10,954 nucleotides of DNA, taken from Desulfonema limicola. GTDB lineage: Bacteria > Desulfobacterota > Desulfobacteria > Desulfobacterales > Desulfosalsimonadaceae. Below the pieces are notes generated by a model, which searched no databases, was not told the origin of the DNA, and was given only the letters and a program-made list of their open reading frames with translations. A program made the position numbers and the translations under genes. The stretch spans positions 1 to 10,954 of the forward strand of contig DYLE01000061.1 of the NCBI GenBank assembly GCA_020722245.1, given 5' to 3'. Positions 1 to 6,872 of this stretch are shown in pieces. Within the stretch, counting starts at the first letter, position 1, and every line of letters begins with the position of its first letter.

Positions 1-273
1 CGCCCCGAAAAAGGAAGTCGGGTCATCGACGCCTTTTATGCCGATAAGGGTTCCGCGTCCATGATCCTTGAAACAGGCGCAGCGCACCTTCCAGTTACAG
101 CTGCGCAGCATTTCAGTGAGCCGCTTTAACAGGGGCAGGTCGATGTCCACCGCCTCTGTTTGAAGATCGGCCTTTAATGCAGCGATGAGACGGTCCGCAT
201 CCGCCGTGTTGTTTTTAAGCGACGGCTCGGTCAGGTGGATCCGGGTCACCCAGGATACGGTTGGTTGGGTCAT
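1..273 (-). CDS. Hypothetical protein, C-terminus beyond window edge
   Basis: A stop-free reading frame of 91 codons runs from an ATG at 273 off the left edge, so only the N-terminal part is seen. The only possible start in this frame is that ATG: the next codons upstream contain the stop of the deacylase gene, which lies in the same frame 15 bases away. A G-rich stretch (GGGGGAT) just upstream may serve as ribosome binding site. Codon third positions are GC-rich like the neighbours, which supports real coding. Visible features are a hydrophilic N-terminus (MTQPTVSWVTRIHLTEPSLK), a leucine-rich segment around residues 50-60, and cysteines in RSCNWKVRCACF followed by a glycine-rich stretch (GRGTLIGIKGVDD). 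I do not recognise the family. Position suggests it is the last seen gene of the cooC-MBL-sirtuin operon. Confidence 0.65.
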   Translation of the reverse strand, partial: MTQPTVSWVTRIHLTEPSLKNNTADADRLIAALKADLQTEAVDIDLPLLKRLTEMLRSCNWKVRCACFKDHGRGTLIGIKGVDDPTSFFGA

Positions 274-288
274 CCCATCCCCCGCGGA

Positions 289-1053
289 TCAGGAGCGCCT
301 TTTGGCCGCCGCTGTTTCGTCCAGCCTTGCGATAATTTTTTTCATGATTTCGCCGGCTTTGCCCTGGAGCAGAAACGCGCTGGTCATGCCGGTCAGGGGG
401 GTGGGCTCGGGGTTGATTTCGATGACCGTGGCCCCGTGCTGCCTGGCGATCACCGGCATGAAGGCGGCGGGCTGGACCACCGCGGAGGTGCCGACCACCA
501 GCATCAGATCGCATCGACTGGCGGCCTCCTGGGAACGCTCAAGCGCCTCGGTGGGGATCATTTCTCCGAAGAATACGCAATCCGGCCGGAAAATGCCGCC
601 GCATTCACACCGGGGGGGTATTTGACTCAAATCCACATCCACCGTCCGGCGCCGTTTGCCGCACGCCATGCAATACAGCCAGGCGAAGTTTCCGTGAAAC
701 TCGATCACGTCCGTGTTGCCGGCCAGCTGATGCAGGCCGTCGACGTTCTGGGTGATCACGGTCTTTAAAATCCCCATCTCCTCCAGACGCGCCAGTCCCT
801 TATGCCCGTCGTTGGGCTTGGCCTGGGCAAGGATGGTTTTCATCTCCCCCATAAAGATTTTCCAGACCCTGGCCGGATTTTTCATAAAGGAATCGATATG
901 CCCCACCTCCATGGGGTCGAATTTTTCCCACAGCCCGCCCTTGCCCCGAAAGGGGGGGATTCCGCTCTCAACGGAGATGCCGGCGCCGGTCAAGGCCACC
1001 ACGTATTTTGCAGAGGTCAGGACCTCTGCGGTTTTTTGAATCAGGTCTTCCAT
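289..1053 (-). CDS. Sir2-family NAD-dependent protein deacylase (sirtuin)
   Basis: A 254-residue cytoplasmic sirtuin that removes acyl groups from protein lysines using NAD, releasing nicotinamide and O-acyl-ADP-ribose. Visible motifs are the NAD-binding GAGIS (23-27), GIPPFRG (31-37), TQNVDGLH (101-108), catalytic His120 in FHGN, a zinc site formed by Cys128/Cys131 and Cys149/Cys151, and the late VVGTS and EINPEPT motifs. Length fits bacterial CobB/Sir2 proteins. I see no clear Tyr-x-x-Arg pair of the desuccinylase class, so acyl preference is open. Start: the frame extends to a GTG at 1101 that overlaps the upstream gene's stop by 4 bases but has no good ribosome site. The ATG at 1053 has GAAGGA six bases ahead and matches usual sirtuin N-termini, so it is preferred. 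Family certain, substrate unknown. Confidence 0.93.
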   Translation of the reverse strand: MEDLIQKTAEVLTSAKYVVALTGAGISVESGIPPFRGKGGLWEKFDPMEVGHIDSFMKNPARVWKIFMGEMKTILAQAKPNDGHKGLARLEEMGILKTVITQNVDGLHQLAGNTDVIEFHGNFAWLYCMACGKRRRTVDVDLSQIPPRCECGGIFRPDCVFFGEMIPTEALERSQEAASRCDLMLVVGTSAVVQPAAFMPVIARQHGATVIEINPEPTPLTGMTSAFLLQGKAGEIMKKIIARLDETAAAKRRS

Positions 1054-1097
1054 ATTCATTCCTTCAGGGTTGCCTGCGGTTTTATTTTTTCGAAGGA

Positions 1098-1934
1098 TCA
1101 CGGGTCAAAACCCATGTCGGCTCCCACGGCAAAGCATGCCAATTGGCTGTTTCGGTCATGGATGATCCCCCGACATTTCTCCACGATTTGATCCATTTCG
1201 GCGTCTGTACGTTCACGGTTTAAATGAAACAGCCCCAGCTTTTTGACGCCTGCTTTTATCGCCAGTTCCAGCGCATTCAAATAGGTCGAGTGCCCCCACT
1301 CGATACGCTCGAGATATTCTTCCGGGGTGTACTCCGCATCGTGAAACAGCAGGTCTGCATTTTTGCAGAAATTCACGTAGCCCTCAAACCGAAGCCCGCC
1401 GGGGTGGGTGTAGCCGAGCTCGTTATCGGTTAAAAAAATAAAGGATTTTCCATCCTCGATGAATTTGTATCCGGAACCGCCGTGGGGATGGCTTAAGGGG
1501 ATGGGAATCACTTGAATCGATCCGATCCAAAATGCGTAGGGACAGGCTGTTTGATAACGGATGGCGGCGATCAGGTCGGAATACCGGACCGGAAAATGCG
1601 GCGGGCCCATCAGTTTATTGACGATCTTTTCCGCATGGTTTCCGGGAAAGGGGCATCTGTAGATATAAATATCGGACTTTCGGTAAAGGGGCTCAAAAAA
1701 GGGAAACCCGATAAGGTGGTCCCAGTGGGAATGGGTCAGAAGGAAATGAAACTCCTTTTGATTTTCCCGAACCAGCTGATTGCCGAGACGGCGGATACCT
1801 GTGCCCGCATCCACAATCACAAGTTCTCCGCTTTTGGCCCGGACTTCAAGACAGGTGGTGTCCCCGCCGTATTTCAGGTAATCAGGTCCGCATACCGGAA
1901 TCGCACCTCTGGACCCCCAACATTTGATATACAT
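1098..1934 (-). CDS. MBL-fold metal-dependent hydrolase (PhnP/COG1235-like)
   Basis: A 278-residue metallo-beta-lactamase-fold protein. The metal-binding signature THSHWDH lies at 67-73 (His68, His70, Asp72, His73). Further likely ligands are His149/His151 in LSHPH, Asp170 in LTDNE, His198/Asp199 in FHDAEY, and His215 or His237. The N-terminus (CWGSRGAIP, then YGGDTTCLE and VDAGTGIRRLG) is typical of the group that includes phosphoribosyl cyclic phosphodiesterase PhnP and related phosphodiesterases. The likely reaction is hydrolysis of a phosphodiester, perhaps a cyclic nucleotide, with substrate unknown; no phn genes are nearby. Start ATG has GGAG six bases upstream. It begins 38 bases after the cooC-like gene, and its last codons sit next to the sirtuin start, so it is probably in one operon with both. 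No signal peptide, so cytoplasmic. Confidence 0.88.
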   Translation of the reverse strand: MYIKCWGSRGAIPVCGPDYLKYGGDTTCLEVRAKSGELVIVDAGTGIRRLGNQLVRENQKEFHFLLTHSHWDHLIGFPFFEPLYRKSDIYIYRCPFPGNHAEKIVNKLMGPPHFPVRYSDLIAAIRYQTACPYAFWIGSIQVIPIPLSHPHGGSGYKFIEDGKSFIFLTDNELGYTHPGGLRFEGYVNFCKNADLLFHDAEYTPEEYLERIEWGHSTYLNALELAIKAGVKKLGLFHLNRERTDAEMDQIVEKCRGIIHDRNSQLACFAVGADMGFDP

Positions 1935-1972
1935 GGATTGCTCCGTCGTATATGGATAATCCTGTCATATAC

Positions 1973-2722
1973 CTATGGAAAAATTTTTTCAAATATTCCA
2001 AACGCGGCCTTTACGGCGAGGCTCTCCTCGGGAATTAGAACCGTGGGCTTTCCCTTAAAATCGTATTCATAGATGGTTTTATCCTCCGGGACCGCCCCCA
2101 GAAACGTGATGCCGTCGTTCTTGATCATCTCGATCACCTCGTCGGGAATGGATTCTTTGGTCTGGTTTAACACCAGGCAGCTTTTTTCCACCCCGATGCT
2201 GAGTTCCTGAGCCAGCTTGTGAATGCGAAGCGCGGCCTGAAGCCCCCGGCGTGAGGGGTCCGAGACTATCAGCAGCACGTTTACGTTTTTGGTGGTCAAC
2301 CGGCTGATATGCTCCATGCCGGCTTCGTTGTCCATGACGATGTAGGGGTAGTTGTCCGTTAACCGTTCGATGCAGTTGGTCAGGAGGGAATTGGCGGCGC
2401 AGTAGCAGCCGGCGCCCTCGGGTTGACCCATGACGATCAGATCGAAATCGCCGGTTTCAATCACCGCCTCCTCCATCCGCATGGACATGAACACGTCCTT
2501 GGTCATGCCTGCGGGAACCCTTCCCTTTTTCATATCCTCCCGGGCGTTGCCCAGGGTGTCGCTGACCTTGACGCCCAGCACCTCGTTTAGGTTGAAGTTG
2601 GAATCCGCGTCCACCGCAAGAATGGGGGTTCTTCCGGTTTTTACCATGTATTTGATCAGCAGTCCGGCCAGGGTGGTTTTTCCCGTGCCCCCCTTGCCGG
2701 CAACCGCTATGGTAAACGCCAT
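1973..2722 (-). CDS. cooC: CooC-type nickel-insertion ATPase (CODH maturation)
   Basis: A 249-residue P-loop ATPase of the MinD/SIMIBI class. The deviant Walker A GKGGTGKTT is at 9-17 with the signature lysine at 10, an acidic DADSN motif follows at 38-42, and DNEAGMEH is at 131-138. The Cys106-x-Cys108 pair in GCYCAAN matches the metal-binding CxC of CooC, at which the protein dimer holds nickel. The known role of CooC is ATP-dependent nickel insertion into the C-cluster of Ni-Fe carbon monoxide dehydrogenase; AcsF is the close relative for CODH/acetyl-CoA synthase. No CODH or ACS gene lies in the window, so its client must be encoded elsewhere. Start ATG is preceded by AAAGGAGC at good spacing. 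It is the first gene of a minus-strand operon with its own promoter. Family sure; cooC versus acsF is not decidable here. Confidence 0.88.
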   Translation of the reverse strand: MAFTIAVAGKGGTGKTTLAGLLIKYMVKTGRTPILAVDADSNFNLNEVLGVKVSDTLGNAREDMKKGRVPAGMTKDVFMSMRMEEAVIETGDFDLIVMGQPEGAGCYCAANSLLTNCIERLTDNYPYIVMDNEAGMEHISRLTTKNVNVLLIVSDPSRRGLQAALRIHKLAQELSIGVEKSCLVLNQTKESIPDEVIEMIKNDGITFLGAVPEDKTIYEYDFKGKPTVLIPEESLAVKAAFGIFEKIFP

Positions 2723-2763
2723 TGGGGTGCTCCTTTTTTTACTGTTTTTTTAAATGAAGATAG

Positions 2764-2792
2764 AACTTAAGTCACTTCCTTGGAGCAGTCAA
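2764..2792 (-). promoter_or_regulatory. Putative sigma70 promoter of the cooC operon
   Basis: On the minus strand TTGACT (2792-2787) and TAAGTT (2769-2764) are separated by 17 bases, about 40 bases upstream of the cooC-like start codon. The -35 box matches 5 of 6 consensus bases; the -10 box is weaker. Seen by eye only, with no transcript evidence. Confidence 0.5.
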
Positions 2793-2834
2793 GGGTTCTT
2801 TGCGGGAAAAGTGCGGATAAGCCAGGTAAATTTC

Positions 2835-2863
2835 TTGATCCGGGTTTGTGTTTCTGGCATATT
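2835..2863 (+). promoter_or_regulatory. Putative sigma70 promoter of the toroid-acyltransferase genes
   Basis: TTGATC (2835-2840) and CATATT (2858-2863) are separated by 17 bases and lie about 80 bases upstream of the ATG at 2944. Each box matches 4 of 6 consensus bases. The region between this divergent pair of genes (2723-2943) is AT-richer than the coding DNA around it. I found no convincing operator palindrome in it. Confidence 0.4.
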
Positions 2864-2943
2864 AATTTCTTATTTCAAAAACCAGCCATAGCGGTATGAT
2901 GTACAATTTATTATAAGCATAGGGTGAGGATGAGAAAAGCGGT

Positions 2944-3993
2944 ATGAAGCAGGATGTCAGACGGAAGAAGCATGAGGTTAAGGTTGAAATTGATGCGACT
3001 GCTGCCCTGATTGCATCTCTTCAGAAGGAAAACGGCGAAATCCCGTGGAGTCTGGGGGGAAAGACAGACCCCTGGGACCATATCGAATCCGCCATGGGTC
3101 TATGCATCGGCGGTTATATTTCCGAGGCCCGCCGGGCCTATGAGTGGCTGGCAGAAACCCAGCTCGAGGATGGAAGCTGGTTCGCCTCCTATCTGGACGG
3201 GAAGCCGCTGGACCGGACCCGGGAAACGAATATCTCCAGCTACATCGCCGTGGGGCTGTTTCATTATTACCTGATCACCGGGGATGTGGAGTTTCTTTAC
3301 CGGATGTGGCCGATCCTGAATGCGGCGATCGATTTCGTCGTGGGCATGCAGGCCCCCACCGGCGAGATATACTGGGCGAAAAACCAGGACCTGGAGGTCG
3401 ACCGCATGGCCCTGCTCACGGGTTCCAGTTCCATATACATGAGCCTCAAATGCGCCCTGGGGGTGGCAAGGGTTTTAAAAAAGGAAAAACCCGGATGGAA
3501 AACCGCCCTGTTCAAGCTGGGCCGGGCGATTCGCAACGGCTATCATCTGTTTAATATCGCCAAGTCCAGGTATTCCATGGACTGGTTTTATCCGGTGCTC
3601 TCCGGCGCCGTCACCGGCGCCGAGGCCCGAAGACGCATCGACCAGAGCTGGAAGAAGTTCGTCGTGGAAGGGATGGGCGTGCTCTGCGTTTCCGACCGGC
3701 CCTGGGTGACCATCGCCGAAACATCGGAGCTGGTCCTGGCGTTATGCGCCATGGGGGACCGGAAAATCGCACAGATCGTTTTCAACTGGATCATTGACCG
3801 CAAATTTGATGACGGTTCCTTCTGGTGCGGGTTTACCTATCCGGACATGGTCATCTGGCCCGAGGACAAGATCAGCTGGACAAACGGCGTGGCGATCATG
3901 GCGGTAGACGCCCTCTACCAGCTTTCCCCCGCATCGGCGATCTTCAGCCACCGGTTCTGGGAATCATCCGAATACACCTTATCTGTCAGGTAG
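2944..3993 (+). CDS. Alpha/alpha-toroid protein (prenyltransferase/six-hairpin-like fold)
   Basis: A 349-residue soluble protein made of paired helices with repeated aromatic/acidic loops, such as QLEDGSWF (73-80), MQAPTGEIYWA (135-145) and KFDDGSFWCGF (287-297). These resemble the QW-type loops of squalene cyclase/prenyltransferase toroids and of six-hairpin glycosidases. Database entries of this look are often called 'phenyltransferase domain' proteins; that name does not prove a reaction. Conserved-looking acidic and Trp residues (PWSLGGKTDPWDH at 34-46, TRETNISSY at 92-100, SWTNG at 311-315) may line a central cavity for a sugar or polyprenyl ligand. No signal peptide or membrane segment is seen. 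The start ATG has only a distant GAGG, and the upstream frame is closed by a TAG at 2920, so no longer start exists. It is followed six bases later by an acyltransferase, implying joint action on one product. True substrate unknown. Confidence 0.7.
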   Translation: MKQDVRRKKHEVKVEIDATAALIASLQKENGEIPWSLGGKTDPWDHIESAMGLCIGGYISEARRAYEWLAETQLEDGSWFASYLDGKPLDRTRETNISSYIAVGLFHYYLITGDVEFLYRMWPILNAAIDFVVGMQAPTGEIYWAKNQDLEVDRMALLTGSSSIYMSLKCALGVARVLKKEKPGWKTALFKLGRAIRNGYHLFNIAKSRYSMDWFYPVLSGAVTGAEARRRIDQSWKKFVVEGMGVLCVSDRPWVTIAETSELVLALCAMGDRKIAQIVFNWIIDRKFDDGSFWCGFTYPDMVIWPEDKISWTNGVAIMAVDALYQLSPASAIFSHRFWESSEYTLSVR

Positions 3994-3999
3994 GTTTTC

Positions 4000-4722
4000 T
4001 TGCGAAGGGATCATCGTCCGTATTTTGTAAAAAAAGCGCATTTAAAGCTACAGAAGCTGTATGTCAGGCTTTTTCTAAAGCCTCAGTTCGACTCCCTGGG
4101 GGAGGGGTTTTATTTTATAAGCCCCTGGCATGTCGAGGTGTTCGGTTCCCGCATCAGTCTCGGAAGGCATGCCCATATCATCGCCACCTCCGATAAAAAG
4201 GTGAGGTTTACGGTCTGGGCCAAGCAGGAGGACAAGGGGGGGATTCGAATCGGCGATTACTGTTTGATCTGCCCGGGGGTCAGGATCAGCTCGGCGGAGG
4301 AGATCGTGATCGCTGATAACTGCATGATCGCCAGCGGCGTCTATATCACGGACACGGACTGGCACGGCATCTACAACCGGGTCTGGTCCATGGGGGAGCC
4401 CGGTCCCATCTATATTGATAAAAATGTCTGGATCGGGGACAGCGCCATTGTGTGCAAAGGGGTGACCATCGGGGAGAACAGCATCATCGGCGCGGGTTCC
4501 GTGGTGATCCAGTCGATTCCGCCCAACGCCGTTGCAGCCGGGAATCCGGCCCGGGTGGTGAAGATGCTGGATCCCCAGGCCTCCTTTGAAAAGCGTTCGG
4601 ATTGGTATGCCGATCCCGACACGCTGGCACGGGACATCGACCGGATCGACCGGGATAAGCTCATGGGGAATACCCTTTTTCATTGGTTCCGGACCCTGCT
4701 GTTTCCCGGGAAAAACGATTAG
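4000..4722 (+). CDS. Left-handed beta-helix (hexapeptide) acyltransferase
   Basis: A 240-residue acyltransferase of the LbH/hexapeptide superfamily, which transfers acetyl or another acyl group from CoA to a sugar or small-molecule hydroxyl or amine. Imperfect hexapeptide turns run from about residue 45 to 175 (VEVFGS, GIRIGDYCLI, EIVIADNCMI, IYIDKNVWIGDSAI, VTIGENSIIGAGSVV), ending in the typical IPPNAVAAGNPARVVK. His122 in TDTDWHG is the probable catalytic base, as in maltose O-acetyltransferase types. A C-terminal tail of about 50 charged residues follows. No membrane segment. The start is a TTG preceded by AGGTAGG at 5-base spacing; no in-frame ATG lies before the fold, so TTG is chosen. 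It sits 6 bases after the toroid gene, almost certainly in the same transcript, suggesting a glycan or glycolipid modification role. Exact acceptor unknown. Confidence 0.85.
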   Translation: MRRDHRPYFVKKAHLKLQKLYVRLFLKPQFDSLGEGFYFISPWHVEVFGSRISLGRHAHIIATSDKKVRFTVWAKQEDKGGIRIGDYCLICPGVRISSAEEIVIADNCMIASGVYITDTDWHGIYNRVWSMGEPGPIYIDKNVWIGDSAIVCKGVTIGENSIIGAGSVVIQSIPPNAVAAGNPARVVKMLDPQASFEKRSDWYADPDTLARDIDRIDRDKLMGNTLFHWFRTLLFPGKND

Positions 4723-4754
4723 GCGGCATCCGCTGGAGCAATGGAAGACCCGCC

Positions 4755-5090
4755 ATGGCCAGGGAAAACGATATCGTATTGATTTACGTGGAGGACCGGC
4801 CGCTGGCTTTTGCGCGGATCGAAGAGATTTCCGCAAATCACAGGAAAGACTGGTATCATGTTCGTCTCCTGTTGCTTCAAATTCCTTTAAAGACCGTCAC
4901 CTGGATTTTAAAGGATGCCTATATTCGGGGGGAGGCGTTTACCATGGACGGAAGGCGAATGCGGCTTGAGCCGGTGGTTGCGCCGAAAAAAGAGCCCGGA
5001 CAAAAGAAGCGTTCTTCAGCCGGCCTTACCGGTTCAAAGCCCGCAAAAGCCAAGGTGATCCCTCTTCCTCCAAGAAGACCAGGGTCTTGA
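4755..5090 (+). CDS. Small conserved-type protein with basic proline-rich tail
   Basis: A 111-residue cytoplasmic protein. The N-terminal 75 residues look folded and mostly beta (ENDIVLIYVEDRPLAFARIE, DWYHVRLLLLQIPLKTVTW, AYIRGEAFTM). The last 35 are rich in Lys, Arg and Pro and look disordered. From memory, short proteins with this N-terminal pattern recur in sulfate-reducing Desulfobacterota, but I know no function and no named domain. The frame is open further upstream to 4683, overlapping the acyltransferase; the ATG at 4755 is chosen because it starts the conserved-looking region and has GGAAG at 7-base spacing. It lies 32 bases after the acyltransferase and 31 bases before dusB, so it is probably co-transcribed with both. 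The basic tail could contact RNA or another acidic partner, which is a guess. Confidence 0.7.
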   Translation: MARENDIVLIYVEDRPLAFARIEEISANHRKDWYHVRLLLLQIPLKTVTWILKDAYIRGEAFTMDGRRMRLEPVVAPKKEPGQKKRSSAGLTGSKPAKAKVIPLPPRRPGS

Positions 5091-5121
5091 GCCGGCTTAA
5101 ACCCCAGGCCATGCCAAAATT

Positions 5122-6087
5122 ATGAACATCGGCTCCGTCACCCTTGAGAACATCACCATCCTTGCCCCGCTTGCCGGGGTCACCAATCTGCCGTTCCGGT
5201 TGATAGCCAGGCAGAACGGCTGCGGCCTGGTTTGCAGCGAGATGGTCAGCGCCAACGGGCTGGTTCGCGGATCGTCAAAGACCCGAGGGCTTTTGCTCAG
5301 CGCCGTCGAGGAAAAACCGCTCTCGGTCCAGCTGTTCGGCGCGGATCCCGGGATTGTGGCCGATGCCGCGGCCATGGTGGAGGCGTCCGGGGTGGATATC
5401 CTCGATATCAATTTCGGATGCGCGGTGAAAAAAATTTTAAAAGGCGGGGCCGGCGCGGCCCTGATGCGCAATCCCCGTCTGGCGGAGGATCTGTTGAAGT
5501 CTGTCAGGGCCGCTGTCTCCATCCCCATGACGGTGAAGATGCGAAGCGGATGGGATCCGTCGGGGGAGGAGGCCCTGAGGCTGGCGGCCATCGCCGAGGA
5601 CTGCGGCGCAAACGCCGTCATCCTTCATCCCCGGACCGCGGCCCAAAGGTTTTCCGGAAAAGCCGACTGGTCCCTGATCGCTGTTATGAAACGGCGGGTT
5701 TCTATTCCGGTGATCGGCAACGGGGATATCCTCCAGGCCGAAGATGCCATTCGAATGATCGCTGAAACCGGCTGCGATGCGGTCATGGTGGGCCGGGCCG
5801 CCATGGGGAATCCCTGGATTTTTTCCCAGATCCAAAGCCTTCTGGAGGGCCGGCAAGTTTTTCCGGTCTCGCTGCCCCGCCGGGCCGAGGCCATGAAGCG
5901 CTACCTTGCGGCTTCAGTGGCGCAGTTCGGGGAGCTGCAGGCCTGCCGCATGATGAGAAGCCGGCTGGGCTGGTTTGTCAAGGGTCTGCCCGACAGCAGC
6001 CGTTTTCGGGAGTCCATCACCCGGATCCGCACGCAGCAGGAGGCCCAGGAGCGGATCGATGCCTACATGGCCTGGCTTCAGGGCTGA
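5122..6087 (+). CDS. dusB: tRNA-dihydrouridine synthase, DusB-like
   Basis: A 321-residue FMN enzyme that reduces specific uridines to dihydrouridine in the D-loop of tRNA using NADPH. The N-terminal TIM barrel shows LAPLAGVTNLPFR (14-26), SVQLFG (68-73), DINFGCAVKK (95-104) with the probable catalytic Cys100, KMRSGW (139-144), HPRTAAQRFSGKADW (169-183), and the FMN-phosphate motifs GNGDI (199-203) and VGRAAMGNPW (223-232). A helical C-terminal tRNA-binding domain follows. Length is usual. The normal Cys-Pro of the NxGCP motif is Cys-Ala here, a modest variation near the catalytic loop. The ribosome site is weak. It is the last gene of the plus-strand run; its final 10 bases overlap the end of the convergent crotonase gene. 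DusB versus other Dus classes is by overall look. Confidence 0.92.
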   Translation: MNIGSVTLENITILAPLAGVTNLPFRLIARQNGCGLVCSEMVSANGLVRGSSKTRGLLLSAVEEKPLSVQLFGADPGIVADAAAMVEASGVDILDINFGCAVKKILKGGAGAALMRNPRLAEDLLKSVRAAVSIPMTVKMRSGWDPSGEEALRLAAIAEDCGANAVILHPRTAAQRFSGKADWSLIAVMKRRVSIPVIGNGDILQAEDAIRMIAETGCDAVMVGRAAMGNPWIFSQIQSLLEGRQVFPVSLPRRAEAMKRYLAASVAQFGELQACRMMRSRLGWFVKGLPDSSRFRESITRIRTQQEAQERIDAYMAWLQG

Positions 6088-6833
6088 CCGGCGAGCTTCA
6101 AGGCGTACATCACCATCATCTGGTTGCGGTTTTCCATCTGAAGGCAGGCCTCAAGCCCCCCGGCATCAAGATTGACGTTGATGGCCTCCTTGGTCATGCG
6201 GAGCGCCAGGGGGGTTTTAGCGGCCATCACCCTTGCCAGTTCCTCGGCGGTTTCCATCAACCGTTCGCGGGGGACCAGGCGGCTGGCAAACCCAAGGGAG
6301 AGAGCCTCTTCGGCGCTCATCCAGTTGCCGGTCAGCAAAAACTCGTTGGCGCGTCCGGAGCCGATGAGCCGGGGAAGGAAATAGCTCGAGGCCATATCCG
6401 CACCGCCCAGGCCGATATTGATATACGCGGCGTTGCATTTGGAGCCCTGGGCCATGATGCGGATATCCGAGGCCATGGCCAGGGAAAACCCGATGCCGGC
6501 GGCTGCGCCGTGGATGCAACAGATGATCGGCTGGGGGGCCTGGCGCATGGCGAGCAGAAGGCGTCCCATCCGCGTCTGGGCGTCATAGGCGGCCGTGGGA
6601 CCGGCCTTGTATATTTCCGGGCCGAAGCTGTCCATATCCAGGCCCGCGCAGAAGCCCTTGGCCTTTCCGCCGTCTAAAACGATCACCCGAACGGTTTCGT
6701 CATAGAGCCGTTGGGCCCAGAACCGCTCAAACGCCTCCATCATCTTGCCGTCAAAGGCGTTGTACTTCTCCGGCCGGTTGAGGGTCAGATACCCGATGTG
6801 ATCTTTGGTCTTATAGAGCAGGTTGTCCGTCAC
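6078..6833 (-). CDS. Enoyl-CoA hydratase/isomerase family protein (crotonase)
   Basis: A 251-residue crotonase-fold protein acting on acyl-CoA thioesters. Oxyanion-hole elements are visible at FCAGLDMD (61-68) and HGAAAGIG (108-115), and SYFLPRLIGSGRANEFLLTG (150-169) is typical of the family. By motif comparison, both usual hydratase glutamates are replaced: Ser117 in GFSLA and Asn139 (or Ile138) in YINIGL. Asp146 in GGAD falls where dienoyl-CoA isomerases carry a catalytic Asp. Isomerase activity, or a non-hydratase reaction, is therefore possible. The start is a GTG preceded by AAGGAGG at five bases. It is the last gene of the minus-strand operon, 39 bases after the APH-fold kinase, and could process the unsaturated CoA ester made by that kinase and the acyl-CoA dehydrogenase. 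No terminator fits behind it; its end overlaps dusB. Confidence 0.9.
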   Translation of the reverse strand: MTDNLLYKTKDHIGYLTLNRPEKYNAFDGKMMEAFERFWAQRLYDETVRVIVLDGGKAKGFCAGLDMDSFGPEIYKAGPTAAYDAQTRMGRLLLAMRQAPQPIICCIHGAAAGIGFSLAMASDIRIMAQGSKCNAAYINIGLGGADMASSYFLPRLIGSGRANEFLLTGNWMSAEEALSLGFASRLVPRERLMETAEELARVMAAKTPLALRMTKEAINVNLDAGGLEACLQMENRNQMMVMYALKLAGQP

Positions 6834-6872
6834 GATGACCTCCTTACCTTTCCATGCCGAATCATTATTTCT

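Noticed and set aside
1512..2072. A 186-codon open frame on the plus strand.
   Set aside because: It crosses the MBL hydrolase and the end of the cooC-like gene in antisense, without its own ribosome site or motif.
4752..4769. An 18-base exact repeat (gccatggccagggaaaac), also at 6472-6489.
   Set aside because: One copy spans the start of the 111-residue protein gene and the other lies inside the crotonase gene on the opposite strand. No flanking similarity or shared role is seen, so chance is the simpler reading.
4075..4836. A 253-codon open frame on the minus strand.
   Set aside because: Antisense to the hexapeptide acyltransferase. The translation is Pro/Asp/Gly-rich and has no recognisable motif, while the plus frame shows clear hexapeptide repeats.
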